From: Holophagaceae bacterium UBA706
GTDB lineage: Bacteria; Acidobacteriota; Holophagae; Holophagales; Holophagaceae
DNA: 7,828 nt
NCBI GenBank assembly: GCA_002298155.1
Contig: DBME01000284.1
Location: forward strand, 456-8,283
Direction of reading: 5' to 3'
Shown here: positions 1-7,437 of the stretch, one piece after another
Layout of the letters: every line of letters begins with the position of its first letter
Position numbering within the stretch: position 1 is the first letter of the stretch
Position numbers and translations under genes: made by a program
The notes under the pieces: generated by a model
What the model was told of the DNA's origin: nothing
The model's database searches: none
The model's input: the letters and a program-made list of their open reading frames with translations, nothing else

Positions 1-2191
1 CCCCAACACGTTCGTAGAGACCCTGGCCCGGGAGGCTCCCCGGGGCGACTACCCGCGTTCCTTCCTGGGCGAGCAGGCCTACTGGACGGTCTTCGGGGTG
101 GACGGGGGCGCCGACACGGGACTCATGGGCGAGGACGGCGCCGTGGAGGCCGGCCGCGGCCGGTTCTCCGTGGAACCCTTCCTGTGGAGCGGCGGACGTC
201 TCCTGCGCTGGAGCGACGTGGAGACCAGCCATGCCCTTGAGAAGGGCTACCTGCCCATCCCCAGCGTCACCTGGCATAAGGACGGGCTTTCCCTGCAGGT
301 CCTGGGCTTCGGATCCGGACCGGCCGCCGCGCCCGTGTTCCGGTGCCGCTACCGGGTCGCCAACGGGGGCGCGCGCCCCTGGAAGGGCACCCTGTTCCTG
401 GCCCTGCGGCCCTTCCAGGTGAACCCCGCCATCCAGTTCCTGGGCACCCCCGGCGGCGTCGCGACCCTCAAGGGCCTGGCGCGGGAAGGGGCCGTCATCA
501 AGGTTGACGGCAGGAATGCCCTCGCCGCCACCCCCGCGCCGGACGCCTTCGGAGCGGCCGCCTTCGACCAGGGGGACATCACCGGGTTCCTGTCCCAGGG
601 GAAGCTGCCCCAGGCCACGGCCATCGAGGACCCCGAAGGCCGCGCCTCCGGCGCCCTGCGCTACGACCTGGAACTTCCCGCCGGCGCCGCGCGGGACATC
701 GTCATCGACCTGCCCCTGCCCGGGGACGCCGTGGCGGCCCTGCCTCCCTTCGCCGAGGATCTCGCCGCCACCGCCCGCGCCTGGGACGAGAAGCTCAACC
801 GCATCGCCATCCGCACCCCGGACCGGGTCCTGGACGACACCGTCCGGTCCTGCCTGGCCCACCTCCTGGTGAGCCGCCGGGGCCCGGCCCTCCAGCCCGG
901 CACGCGCTCCTACGCGCGGTCCTGGATCCGGGACGGCGCCATCATCTCCTCCGCCCTCCTCCAGATGGGCCACCCGGACGAGGTGCGCGACTTCATCCGG
1001 TGGTACGCGCCCAACCAGTTCGCCACGGGCCGGATCCCCTGCGTGGTGGATCCCCGCGGGGCCGACCCGGTGCCGGAGAACGACAGCAACGGCGAGTTCC
1101 TCTACCTCCTGGCGGAGCACGCGCGGTTCACCCGGGACCTTTCCCTGGTGCGGGAGTTCTGGCCCAACGTCATCCGGGCCTGCGACTTCATCGAGGCCCA
1201 GACCGCCCTGCGCCGCACCCCGGCGTACCAGACCGGGGAGAAGGCCCGCTTCTACGGCCTCATGCCGGAATCCATCAGCCACGAGGGCTATTCGGCCCGC
1301 CCGATGCATTCCTACTGGGACGACTTCTTCACCCTCCGGGGCCTGAAGGACGCCGCGGAGATGGCCGGGCGCCTGGGCGAGACCGGCCTGCAGATCCGCT
1401 ATGCCGCCCTCGAGGACCGCTTCCGGGTGGATCTCCTCGCCTCGCTGCGGGCCACCATGGCGCGGTTCGGCATCGACTACCTTCCGGGCTGCGCCGACCT
1501 GGGCGACTTCGACGCCACCTCCACCACGGTGGCCATCTCCCCGGGCGGCGAGCTGGAATGCCTGCCCCGGCCCGCCGTGGAGGCCACCTTCGAGCGGTTC
1601 TACCGTGAATTCGCCGCGCGCCGGGACGGCGCCGGCAAGGACGGCCGCTACACCCCCTACGAGACCCGCGCCATCGGCACCATGGTCGAGCTGGGCTGGA
1701 CCGCCCGCGCCCACGAGCTCATCGCCGCCTACCTGCGGGACCGCCGCCCCGCGGCCTGGAACCAGTGGCCCGAGGTCGTGCAGCGGGACCCCCGCGCCCC
1801 GCTGTTCCTGGGCGACCTCCCCCACGCCTGGGTCGAGGCCGATTTCCTGAGGTCGGTCATGACCCTGTTCGCCTACGAGCGCGAGGCGGACCGGACCCTG
1901 GTGGTGGGCGGAGGCCTGACGGAAGGCTGGCTCCGCGATCCCGCCGGCGTCGCCGTGACGGGACTCCGGGTGCCTTCGGGGTCCCTGGATTTCCGGGCCC
2001 GGCTCCAGGACGGCAAGGTCGTGTTCGAACTCTCCGGCAAGCTGGACCTACCGCCGGGGGGCATCGCGGTGCGATGGCCCCTGGCGGGCGCCTTCCGTGC
2101 CGCAACCCTGGACGGCGCCGCCGTCCACGGCACCTCCGGGCTGGAGGTCGTCATCCGCGCCCTCCCGGCCCGCATCACCATGGAACGCTGA
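1..2191 (+). CDS. Six-hairpin (GH15/GH63-like fold) glycosidase-related protein, 5'-truncated by window edge
   Basis: The reading frame is open from the first complete codon at nt 2 to TGA at 2189-2191, giving 729 visible residues. The GTG at 98 is unlikely to be the start, because the residues before it (including GEQAYWTVFGVDGG) read as continuous family sequence. Visible residues up to about 240 look like a beta-rich domain. From about 280 to 630 comes a helical barrel with glycosidase-like acidic motifs: SWIRDG (D311), PENDSNGEF (E359, D361, E365), SYWDDFF (D440, D441) and GDLPHAWVEADF (604-615, with E612 and D614). A short beta tail of about 95 residues ends the protein. From memory, similar proteins occur as long 'discoidin / coagulation factor 5/8-type domain' proteins beside GH94 and GH1 genes; any such N-terminal module would lie upstream of this window. 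The substrate is unknown. A beta-glucan or beta-gluco-oligosaccharide is inferred only from the neighbours. Which acidic residues are catalytic cannot be settled from sequence alone. The fold call is fairly secure; the function is not. Confidence 0.8.
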   Translation, partial: PNTFVETLAREAPRGDYPRSFLGEQAYWTVFGVDGGADTGLMGEDGAVEAGRGRFSVEPFLWSGGRLLRWSDVETSHALEKGYLPIPSVTWHKDGLSLQVLGFGSGPAAAPVFRCRYRVANGGARPWKGTLFLALRPFQVNPAIQFLGTPGGVATLKGLAREGAVIKVDGRNALAATPAPDAFGAAAFDQGDITGFLSQGKLPQATAIEDPEGRASGALRYDLELPAGAARDIVIDLPLPGDAVAALPPFAEDLAATARAWDEKLNRIAIRTPDRVLDDTVRSCLAHLLVSRRGPALQPGTRSYARSWIRDGAIISSALLQMGHPDEVRDFIRWYAPNQFATGRIPCVVDPRGADPVPENDSNGEFLYLLAEHARFTRDLSLVREFWPNVIRACDFIEAQTALRRTPAYQTGEKARFYGLMPESISHEGYSARPMHSYWDDFFTLRGLKDAAEMAGRLGETGLQIRYAALEDRFRVDLLASLRATMARFGIDYLPGCADLGDFDATSTTVAISPGGELECLPRPAVEATFERFYREFAARRDGAGKDGRYTPYETRAIGTMVELGWTARAHELIAAYLRDRRPAAWNQWPEVVQRDPRAPLFLGDLPHAWVEADFLRSVMTLFAYEREADRTLVVGGGLTEGWLRDPAGVAVTGLRVPSGSLDFRARLQDGKVVFELSGKLDLPPGGIAVRWPLAGAFRAATLDGAAVHGTSGLEVVIRALPARITMER

Positions 2192-2228
2192 TCCACCGCG
2201 TTCCCGCACGCCCCGCACCACCTTATTT

Positions 2229-2235
2229 GAGGAAG
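2229..2235 (+). promoter_or_regulatory. Ribosome binding site of the GH94 gene
   Basis: GAGGAAG lies just before the ATG at 2238, with GAGG ending 5 nt upstream of it. This fixes the start, since the same frame is open further back into the preceding gene (ATG at 2097). A GTG at 2235 directly before the ATG is in frame but would be too close to this site. The rest of the 46-nt gap (2192-2237) contains no recognisable promoter or terminator. Confidence 0.65.
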
Positions 2236-2237
2236 TG

Positions 2238-5200
2238 ATGACCGATACCAATCCAAGGCCTGCCGCGACCGGAACCGTGACCCGGGAACAGATGCTCACC
2301 ACCACCCCCCAGGGACACCTGCTGGCCGACGGCGACTATGCGGTGCTGGTCACCGCGGCGGGCACCGGTTTCTCCCGGTGCGGCGCGCAGCTCCTGACCC
2401 GCTGGGACGGCGACCCCGTCCAGGATGCCTACGGCAGCTTCCTCTACGTGAGGGACCTCGACCGGGACCGCCTGTGGTCCGCCGGGCACCAGCCGGTCCC
2501 CGGCCGGCCCGAGGCCTACGAGGCCCGGTTCGGCGACGGACGGGCCGTGATCTCCCGCATGGACGACGGCATCGTCACGACGCTGGAGGTGGCCGTGGCC
2601 CCCGGGTGCCGGGCGGAGCTCCGCCGGGTGACGGTATTGAACGCCACGCCATTGGAGCGGCGCCTGGAATTGACCTCCTACCTGGAGGCCGTCCTCAACG
2701 AGCGCGAGGCCGACGCGGCCCACCCCGGGTTCTCGAAGCTCTTCGTGCAGACGGAATGGGAAGCCGGAAGCCGCACCCTCCTGGCGCGCCGGCGCCCCCG
2801 CAGCGCCACCGAGGCGCCCCGGTGGATGTACCACTGGCTCTGTCCGGACAGCCGGGATGGAGCCCAGGCCTGCCAGTGGGAGACGGACCGCGTGCGGTTC
2901 CTGGGCCGGGGGCGGAACGTGGCCGATCCCCAGGCCCTCACCCAGCCCCTTTCGGGGAACGTGGGCAATGTCCTGGATCCGGTGCTGGCCATCCGCGCCC
3001 TGGTCATCCTGCCGCCGGGGGAGAGCCGGACCCTGACCTTCGGAACGGGGTACGCGGACCGGCGCGAGGAGGCCCTGGCGGTGGCCGGGCGCTTCGCCGC
3101 CCCCGCGACGGTGGAGGAGGCCTTCCAGGCCGCCGTAATACTGGCCCGGCGGGACCGGGAGGAATTGGGCCTCAGCCCCGAGGAGGGCCGGGCCCTGGAC
3201 CAAGTCGCCGTGGACTTGCTTCACCTTCGCGCCCGCACCTCCGGCCCCGGCCGCGAGCCGGGAACGGTGCTGCCCGACCCGGCGCCCCTCCTTCGGGGGC
3301 CGGCTTCCAGCCCCCTGGTGCTTGTGCCGAGGGAAGGGAAGGGCCTCCAGCGTCAGGTGGCCGCGGCCCGCGCCCACTGGGCCCGGAACGGCTTCCACCC
3401 CCGGGTGGCCTTCCTGGGGACCTCGTCCACGGTTGCGAAGGGCGACGCCTACGCGGTGGTCCTGGACGAGGGATCCCTCACCGCCGATCAGCGTGACTCC
3501 CTGTTCAGGGCGGCCAGCCTGGTGGTTTCCGAACCCTTCCCCGCGGCGAACCCGGCGCTGGCCGCCAGGACCGCCACCAGGGAGCCCCGGTGCCTTCCCC
3601 TTGCCCCCGCCTCGGGAACCCGCACCCTGCCGCCGGTGGAGACCCTGCTGCACAACGGCCTGGGCGGCTTCACCACGGACGGGCGGGAGTACGTCATCAC
3701 GGTGCGGCCCGGCGCCGGGGGGCGCCCGGAGCTTCCCCCCATGCCCTGGACCAACGTCATCGCCAACGAGCACTTCGGGTTCCTGACCAGCGAACGCGGC
3801 ACCTCCGCCGCCTGGTCGGGGAACAGCCGCCTTCACCGCGTCACCCCCTGGTTCAACGATCCCGTGGAGGACCCCCTCGCCGAGGCCTTCTACCTGCGGG
3901 ACGAGGACACCGGGGCCTACTGGTCCCTGACCCCGGGCCCCGTGGACACGGGCATGCCCTTCCGGGTCCGCCACGGCTTCGGCTACACCACCTGGGAGGC
4001 CCTGGGGGCCGGGCTGGACATGGAGACCACGGCCTTCGTGCCGTGCCACGATCCGGTCAAGCTCACGCGGATCCGCGTGGCCAACCCCGGGGACCGCCCC
4101 CGCAAGCTGAGCCTGTTCTCCTACGCTCAGCTCGTGCTGGGTGACACCCAGGACCGCGCGGCCCGGTGGGTCGACACGGTGTGCGACGATGGCGCCCTCT
4201 TCGGATGGAGCCTCCAGGACGGACCCCTGGCGGGGCAGGTGGCCTTCGCCGCCGTGGCCGCCGACGGGGCGGCACGGACAGGCACCACCGACCGCGAGGC
4301 CTTCCTGGGCCGCTTCGGTTCCCTGGCGCGGCCCCGGGCGGTGACCACCTCGGAACGCCTCGACGGCGCCACCGGGGCCGGGCACGAGCCCTGCTTCGCC
4401 TTCCAGGTGGACCTCGACCTGGCTCCGGGGGAGACCCGCGAGGTGGTCATCGCGCTGGGTGAAGCCGGGAGCCTGGAGGAGGCGCGCCGCCACGTGGCGC
4501 GGTACCGCGAGCGCGCCGCGGCCAGGACCGCCCTGGCCGAGGTTCACGCCTTCTGGCGGGAGACCCTGGGCGCCCTGAAGGTGCGCAGCCCCGAGCCGGC
4601 CATCGACCTCATGGTCAACGGCTGGCTGCCCTACCAGAACCTCTCGTGCCGCATGTGGGCGCGCACCGCCTACTACCAGTCCGGCGGGGCCTTCGGGTTC
4701 CGCGACCAGCTGCAGGACGCCTCGGCCCTCATCTACCTGCTGCCCGGCCTCACCCGCAGCCAGCTCCTCCTGCACGCCGCCCACCAGTTCCGGGAGGGCG
4801 ATGTCCTCCACTGGTGGCACCCCCCCGTGGAGCAGGGCATCCGCACCCGGTTCGCCGACGACCTCCTCTGGCTGCCCTACCTGTCGGCCTTCTACCTCGA
4901 AAGCACGGGCGACTGGGACCTGCTGGACGAAACGGCGCCGTACCTCACGGCGCGGGCCCTGGAGCCCGGCGAGGACGAGGCCTACCTGGCCCCGGAGGAT
5001 TCCGGCGAGCGGGGTGACCTCTACGACCACTGCTGCCGGGCCCTGGAGTTGTCACTGAGCCGCACCGGCAGCCACGGCCTGCCCCTCATGGGCACCGGCG
5101 ACTGGAACGACGGCATGAACCGCGTGGGCCGGGGAGGGCAGGGGGAGAGCATCTGGATGGGCTTCTTCCTCTACGCGATCCTGGCGTCCTTCCTGCCCAT

Positions 5201-6080
5201 CTGCCGCCGGCGCGGCGACGGGGCCCGGGCGGACCGCTACCAGGAACGCATGGGGCAGCTCTCCCGCGCCCTGGACGAAAGCGGCTGGGACGGCGGCTGG
5301 TACCGCCGGGCCTACTACGACGACGGCACCCCCCTGGGTTCGGCCTCCAACACCGAATGCCGCATCGACTGCCTGGCCCAGGCCTGGGCCGTCATCTCCC
5401 GGGCCGTCCCCGAGGAGCGTGCGCGCCTGGCCATGCGGGCCGTGGAGGCGCATCTGGTGGACGGCGGCGCGGACATGATCCGCCTGCTGACGCCGGCCTT
5501 CGACACCTGCGACCACGACCCGGGCTACATCAAGGGCTACATTCCCGGCGTGCGCGAGAACGGCGGCCAGTACACCCACGGCGCCCTGTGGGCCGTGAAG
5601 GCCGTGGCCGAGCTGGGCGACGTGACCCGGGCCGCGGAGCTGCTCACCATGCTGAGCCCCGTGACCCACGGGCGCACCCCGGCCCAGGTGGCCACCTACC
5701 AGACCGAGCCCTACGTCATCGCCGCGGACGTCTACGGCGTGGAGCCCCTGGTGGGGCGCGGCGGCTGGACCTGGTACACCGGGTCCGCGGGCTGGATGTA
5801 CCGCGTGGCCATCGAGGATGTCTTCGGGTTCACCTTGGCGGGTGCCGACGGGGCCCTCCTCCGTCCGCGCCTCCCGGCCACCTGGAACGAGGCGGCCCTC
5901 CACCACCGCCCCGCCGGGGGCCAGGATCCCTACGAGATCCGCCTGGAGCGGGTTCCCGCCGGGGCCGGACCCGCGGCCACCCTGGACGGCGCCCCGCTGG
6001 AAGCGGGTCCGGAGGGCATAAGGATCCCCTACCTGCGGGAAGGCCGGGAGCACGTGGTGCGCATCAAGGTGACGGCATGA
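2238..6080 (+). CDS. GH94 family protein, NdvB C-terminal-half type (putative beta-glucan/oligoglucan phosphorylase)
   Basis: This 1280-residue protein has no signal peptide or membrane segment and is probably cytoplasmic. It has two GH94-type beta-sandwich modules followed by an (alpha/alpha)6 catalytic barrel. The first sandwich carries LVTAAGTGFSR (37-47) and an RDLDRDRLWSAGHQP block. The second begins at HNGLGGF (472-478), with DGREYVITV, PWTNVIANEHFGF and LRDEDTGAYWS following. The barrel carries YYQSGGAFGFRDQLQDA (812-828), TGDWNDGMNRVG (general-acid signature, D955/D958, the latter more likely) and GGWTWYTGSAGW (TG at 1181-1182, where GH94 phosphorylases bind phosphate). The C-terminal DPYEIRLE block starts at 1230. 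These are the motifs I know from the C-terminal half of cyclic beta-1,2-glucan synthases (NdvB/Cgs, about 2,800 residues). The GT84 synthase and membrane portions are absent, so it should not make glucan alone. Related stand-alone GH94 enzymes phosphorolyse beta-1,2-gluco-oligosaccharides to glucose 1-phosphate. That role is likely here but unproven, and cellobiose- or laminaribiose-type activity is also possible. It overlaps the GH1 gene by 4 nt. Confidence 0.9.
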   Translation: MTDTNPRPAATGTVTREQMLTTTPQGHLLADGDYAVLVTAAGTGFSRCGAQLLTRWDGDPVQDAYGSFLYVRDLDRDRLWSAGHQPVPGRPEAYEARFGDGRAVISRMDDGIVTTLEVAVAPGCRAELRRVTVLNATPLERRLELTSYLEAVLNEREADAAHPGFSKLFVQTEWEAGSRTLLARRRPRSATEAPRWMYHWLCPDSRDGAQACQWETDRVRFLGRGRNVADPQALTQPLSGNVGNVLDPVLAIRALVILPPGESRTLTFGTGYADRREEALAVAGRFAAPATVEEAFQAAVILARRDREELGLSPEEGRALDQVAVDLLHLRARTSGPGREPGTVLPDPAPLLRGPASSPLVLVPREGKGLQRQVAAARAHWARNGFHPRVAFLGTSSTVAKGDAYAVVLDEGSLTADQRDSLFRAASLVVSEPFPAANPALAARTATREPRCLPLAPASGTRTLPPVETLLHNGLGGFTTDGREYVITVRPGAGGRPELPPMPWTNVIANEHFGFLTSERGTSAAWSGNSRLHRVTPWFNDPVEDPLAEAFYLRDEDTGAYWSLTPGPVDTGMPFRVRHGFGYTTWEALGAGLDMETTAFVPCHDPVKLTRIRVANPGDRPRKLSLFSYAQLVLGDTQDRAARWVDTVCDDGALFGWSLQDGPLAGQVAFAAVAADGAARTGTTDREAFLGRFGSLARPRAVTTSERLDGATGAGHEPCFAFQVDLDLAPGETREVVIALGEAGSLEEARRHVARYRERAAARTALAEVHAFWRETLGALKVRSPEPAIDLMVNGWLPYQNLSCRMWARTAYYQSGGAFGFRDQLQDASALIYLLPGLTRSQLLLHAAHQFREGDVLHWWHPPVEQGIRTRFADDLLWLPYLSAFYLESTGDWDLLDETAPYLTARALEPGEDEAYLAPEDSGERGDLYDHCCRALELSLSRTGSHGLPLMGTGDWNDGMNRVGRGGQGESIWMGFFLYAILASFLPICRRRGDGARADRYQERMGQLSRALDESGWDGGWYRRAYYDDGTPLGSASNTECRIDCLAQAWAVISRAVPEERARLAMRAVEAHLVDGGADMIRLLTPAFDTCDHDPGYIKGYIPGVRENGGQYTHGALWAVKAVAELGDVTRAAELLTMLSPVTHGRTPAQVATYQTEPYVIAADVYGVEPLVGRGGWTWYTGSAGWMYRVAIEDVFGFTLAGADGALLRPRLPATWNEAALHHRPAGGQDPYEIRLERVPAGAGPAATLDGAPLEAGPEGIRIPYLREGREHVVRIKVTA
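6066..6072 (+). promoter_or_regulatory. Ribosome binding site of the GH1 gene, inside the GH94 coding end
   Basis: AAGGTGA complements the 3' end of 16S rRNA and sits 4 nt before the ATG at 6077. It lies within the last codons of the GH94 gene. Together with the ATGA stop/start overlap (6077-6080) it suggests translational coupling, so the two enzymes are probably made in linked amounts. Confidence 0.5.
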
Positions 6081-7420
6081 GCGGCTTCCCGAAGGACTTC
6101 CTCTGGGGCGCGGCCACCTCGGCCTACCAGATCGAAGGCTCGCCCCTGGCCGACGGCGCGGGGCCCAGCAACTGGCACCGCTTCTGCCACGCCGCCACCG
6201 CGGGTCCGCTGCTCCACGAGAACGGCGACGTGGCCTGCGACCACTACCACCGGTACCGGGAGGACATCGCCCTCATGAAGGACCTGGGGCTGCAGGCCTA
6301 CCGGTTCAGCCTCTCCTGGAGCCGCATCCTGCCCGAGGGCAGGGGACGGGTGAACCCGGCCGGGCTGGACCACTACAGCCGCCTGGTGGACGCGCTCCTG
6401 GAGGCAGGCATCCAGCCCCTGGCCACGCTCTACCACTGGGACCTGCCCGCGGCCCTGGACGACCAGGGCGGCTGGCTGCACCGCGACTGCGCGGGCTGGT
6501 TCGCGGACTACGCCCACCGGGTCTGCGGAAGGCTGGGAGACCGGGTCACGGGGTGGGCCACCCTGAACGAACCCTGGGTGGTGGCGCACGAAGGCCATCT
6601 CCAGGGCACCCACGCACCCGGGCACGCCTGCCCCGGGGAAGTGCCCATCGTCTCCCACAACCTGCTCCGCGCCCACGGCATGGCCCTGCAGGCGGGGCGG
6701 GCCGCGGGGGCCCGGAACCTGGGGCTGGTGGTGAACCTGGAACCCAAGTACCCGGTGTCGGACCGGCCCGAGGATCTGGCCGCGACGCGCAGGGCGGATG
6801 CGTACATGAACCGGCAGTACCTCGATCCGGTCTTCCTGGGCCGCTACCCGGCGGAGCTGGCGGAGATCTTCGGGGCGGACTGGCCGGAATTCCCGGAGGA
6901 CGACTTCAAGGTCATCGGCGAGCCCATGGATTTCCTGGGCATCAACTACTACTCCCGGAGCCTCACGCGCCACGATCCCGCCGCGGCCTTCGGCCAGTGG
7001 AGTTCCGAGCGCCACCCCACCAACCCGCGCACGGACATGGACTGGGAAGTGTTCCCCCAGGCCCTCACGGACCTCCTCGTGGACGTCCAGGCCCGGTATG
7101 GGGAGATCCCCATCCTCATCACCGAGAACGGGGCGGCCTACACCGACCCGCCCTCGGTGGTGGGCGAGCCCCAGGACCGCCTGCGGGTGGAGTACCTGCG
7201 TTCCCACCTCCTCGCCCTGCGCGAGGCCATGGACCGCGGCGTGGACGTGCGGGGGTACTTCGCCTGGTCCCTGCTGGACAACTTCGAGTGGGCCTTCGGC
7301 TACGCCAAGCGTTTCGGCCTGGTGCACGTGGATTTCGCCACCCTCAAGCGCACCCCCAAGGCCAGCGCCCGCTATTATTCCGATGTGATCCGTTCCGGCG
7401 GCGCCACTCTGGCGCCCTGA
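6077..7420 (+). CDS. GH1 beta-glucosidase
   Basis: This is a complete GH1 retaining glycosidase of 447 residues, the usual size for a bacterial single-domain GH1 enzyme. The N-terminus (FPKDFLWGAATSAYQIEG, with Q18 in the -1 sugar site) is canonical. YHWDLP holds H120 and W121. The acid/base is E165 in TLNEP and the nucleophile is E350 in ITENG. FAWSLLDNFEWAFGY supplies W397, E404 and W405 for glucose binding. GINYYSR (288-294) is also in place. All residues needed for hydrolysis of beta-glucosides are therefore visible. No signal peptide is present, so it should act in the cytoplasm, cutting imported beta-gluco-oligosaccharides or the short products of the GH94 enzyme to glucose. The start at 6077 is set by the ATGA overlap and the family N-terminus; the upstream extension of this frame is antisense-like, low-complexity sequence. 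GH1 also covers 6-phospho-beta-glucosidases and beta-galactosidases, but no PTS genes are seen here. Linkage preference cannot be read from the sequence. Confidence 0.95.
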   Translation: MSGFPKDFLWGAATSAYQIEGSPLADGAGPSNWHRFCHAATAGPLLHENGDVACDHYHRYREDIALMKDLGLQAYRFSLSWSRILPEGRGRVNPAGLDHYSRLVDALLEAGIQPLATLYHWDLPAALDDQGGWLHRDCAGWFADYAHRVCGRLGDRVTGWATLNEPWVVAHEGHLQGTHAPGHACPGEVPIVSHNLLRAHGMALQAGRAAGARNLGLVVNLEPKYPVSDRPEDLAATRRADAYMNRQYLDPVFLGRYPAELAEIFGADWPEFPEDDFKVIGEPMDFLGINYYSRSLTRHDPAAAFGQWSSERHPTNPRTDMDWEVFPQALTDLLVDVQARYGEIPILITENGAAYTDPPSVVGEPQDRLRVEYLRSHLLALREAMDRGVDVRGYFAWSLLDNFEWAFGYAKRFGLVHVDFATLKRTPKASARYYSDVIRSGGATLAP

Positions 7421-7430
7421 CCCCTAGGGG
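7421..7430 (+). repeat. 10-bp perfect palindrome in the gap before the esterase gene
   Basis: CCCCTAGGGG reads identically on both strands. It follows directly on the GH1 stop codon and makes up 10 of the 17 intergenic bases. Its right half is part of the ribosome binding site of the next gene. It is too short for a good RNA hairpin (three base pairs with a four-base loop) and has no T tract, so it is not a terminator. It may be chance in such GC-rich DNA. Confidence 0.35.
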
Positions 7431-7432
7431 AG
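7427..7432 (+). promoter_or_regulatory. Ribosome binding site of the esterase-like gene
   Basis: GGGGAG ends 5 nt before the ATG at 7438, a normal spacing. It supports that start over any later ATG and fits the predicted signal peptide beginning at this codon. Confidence 0.6.
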
Positions 7433-7437
7433 AACCG

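Noticed and set aside
98..100. GTG at 98 as the true start of the first gene
   Set aside because: The frame is open back to the window edge, the residues before it look like part of the same domain, and no ribosome site precedes the GTG.
2097..2237. Upstream extension of the GH94 frame to an ATG at 2097
   Set aside because: The added 47 residues are Pro/Ser/Ala-rich, overlap the end of the preceding gene and lack a ribosome site. The ATG at 2238 has one and begins directly before family sequence.
2223..5030. A 935-codon open frame on the minus strand opposite the GH94 gene
   Set aside because: Its protein is low-complexity, rich in Gly, Pro, Arg, Val and Gln with no recognisable domain. GC-rich third positions on the coding strand commonly leave such antisense frames open, and the + strand frame has clear GH94 motifs throughout.
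5357..6076. Upstream extension of the GH1 frame to 5357
   Set aside because: It lies inside the GH94 coding region and gives Arg/Gly/Pro-rich sequence; the canonical GH1 N-terminus starts at 6077.
5052..7327. Two long minus-strand open frames (5052-6053 and 6029-7327) opposite the GH94 end and the GH1 gene
   Set aside because: Same reason: composition-driven shadows with no motifs, opposite well-identified genes.
7400..7416. Inverted repeat GGCGCC-ACTCT-GGCGCC at the end of the GH1 gene as a possible terminator
   Set aside because: It lies within the coding sequence before the stop, its arms are themselves palindromic, and no T tract follows. The next gene begins after 17 nt.
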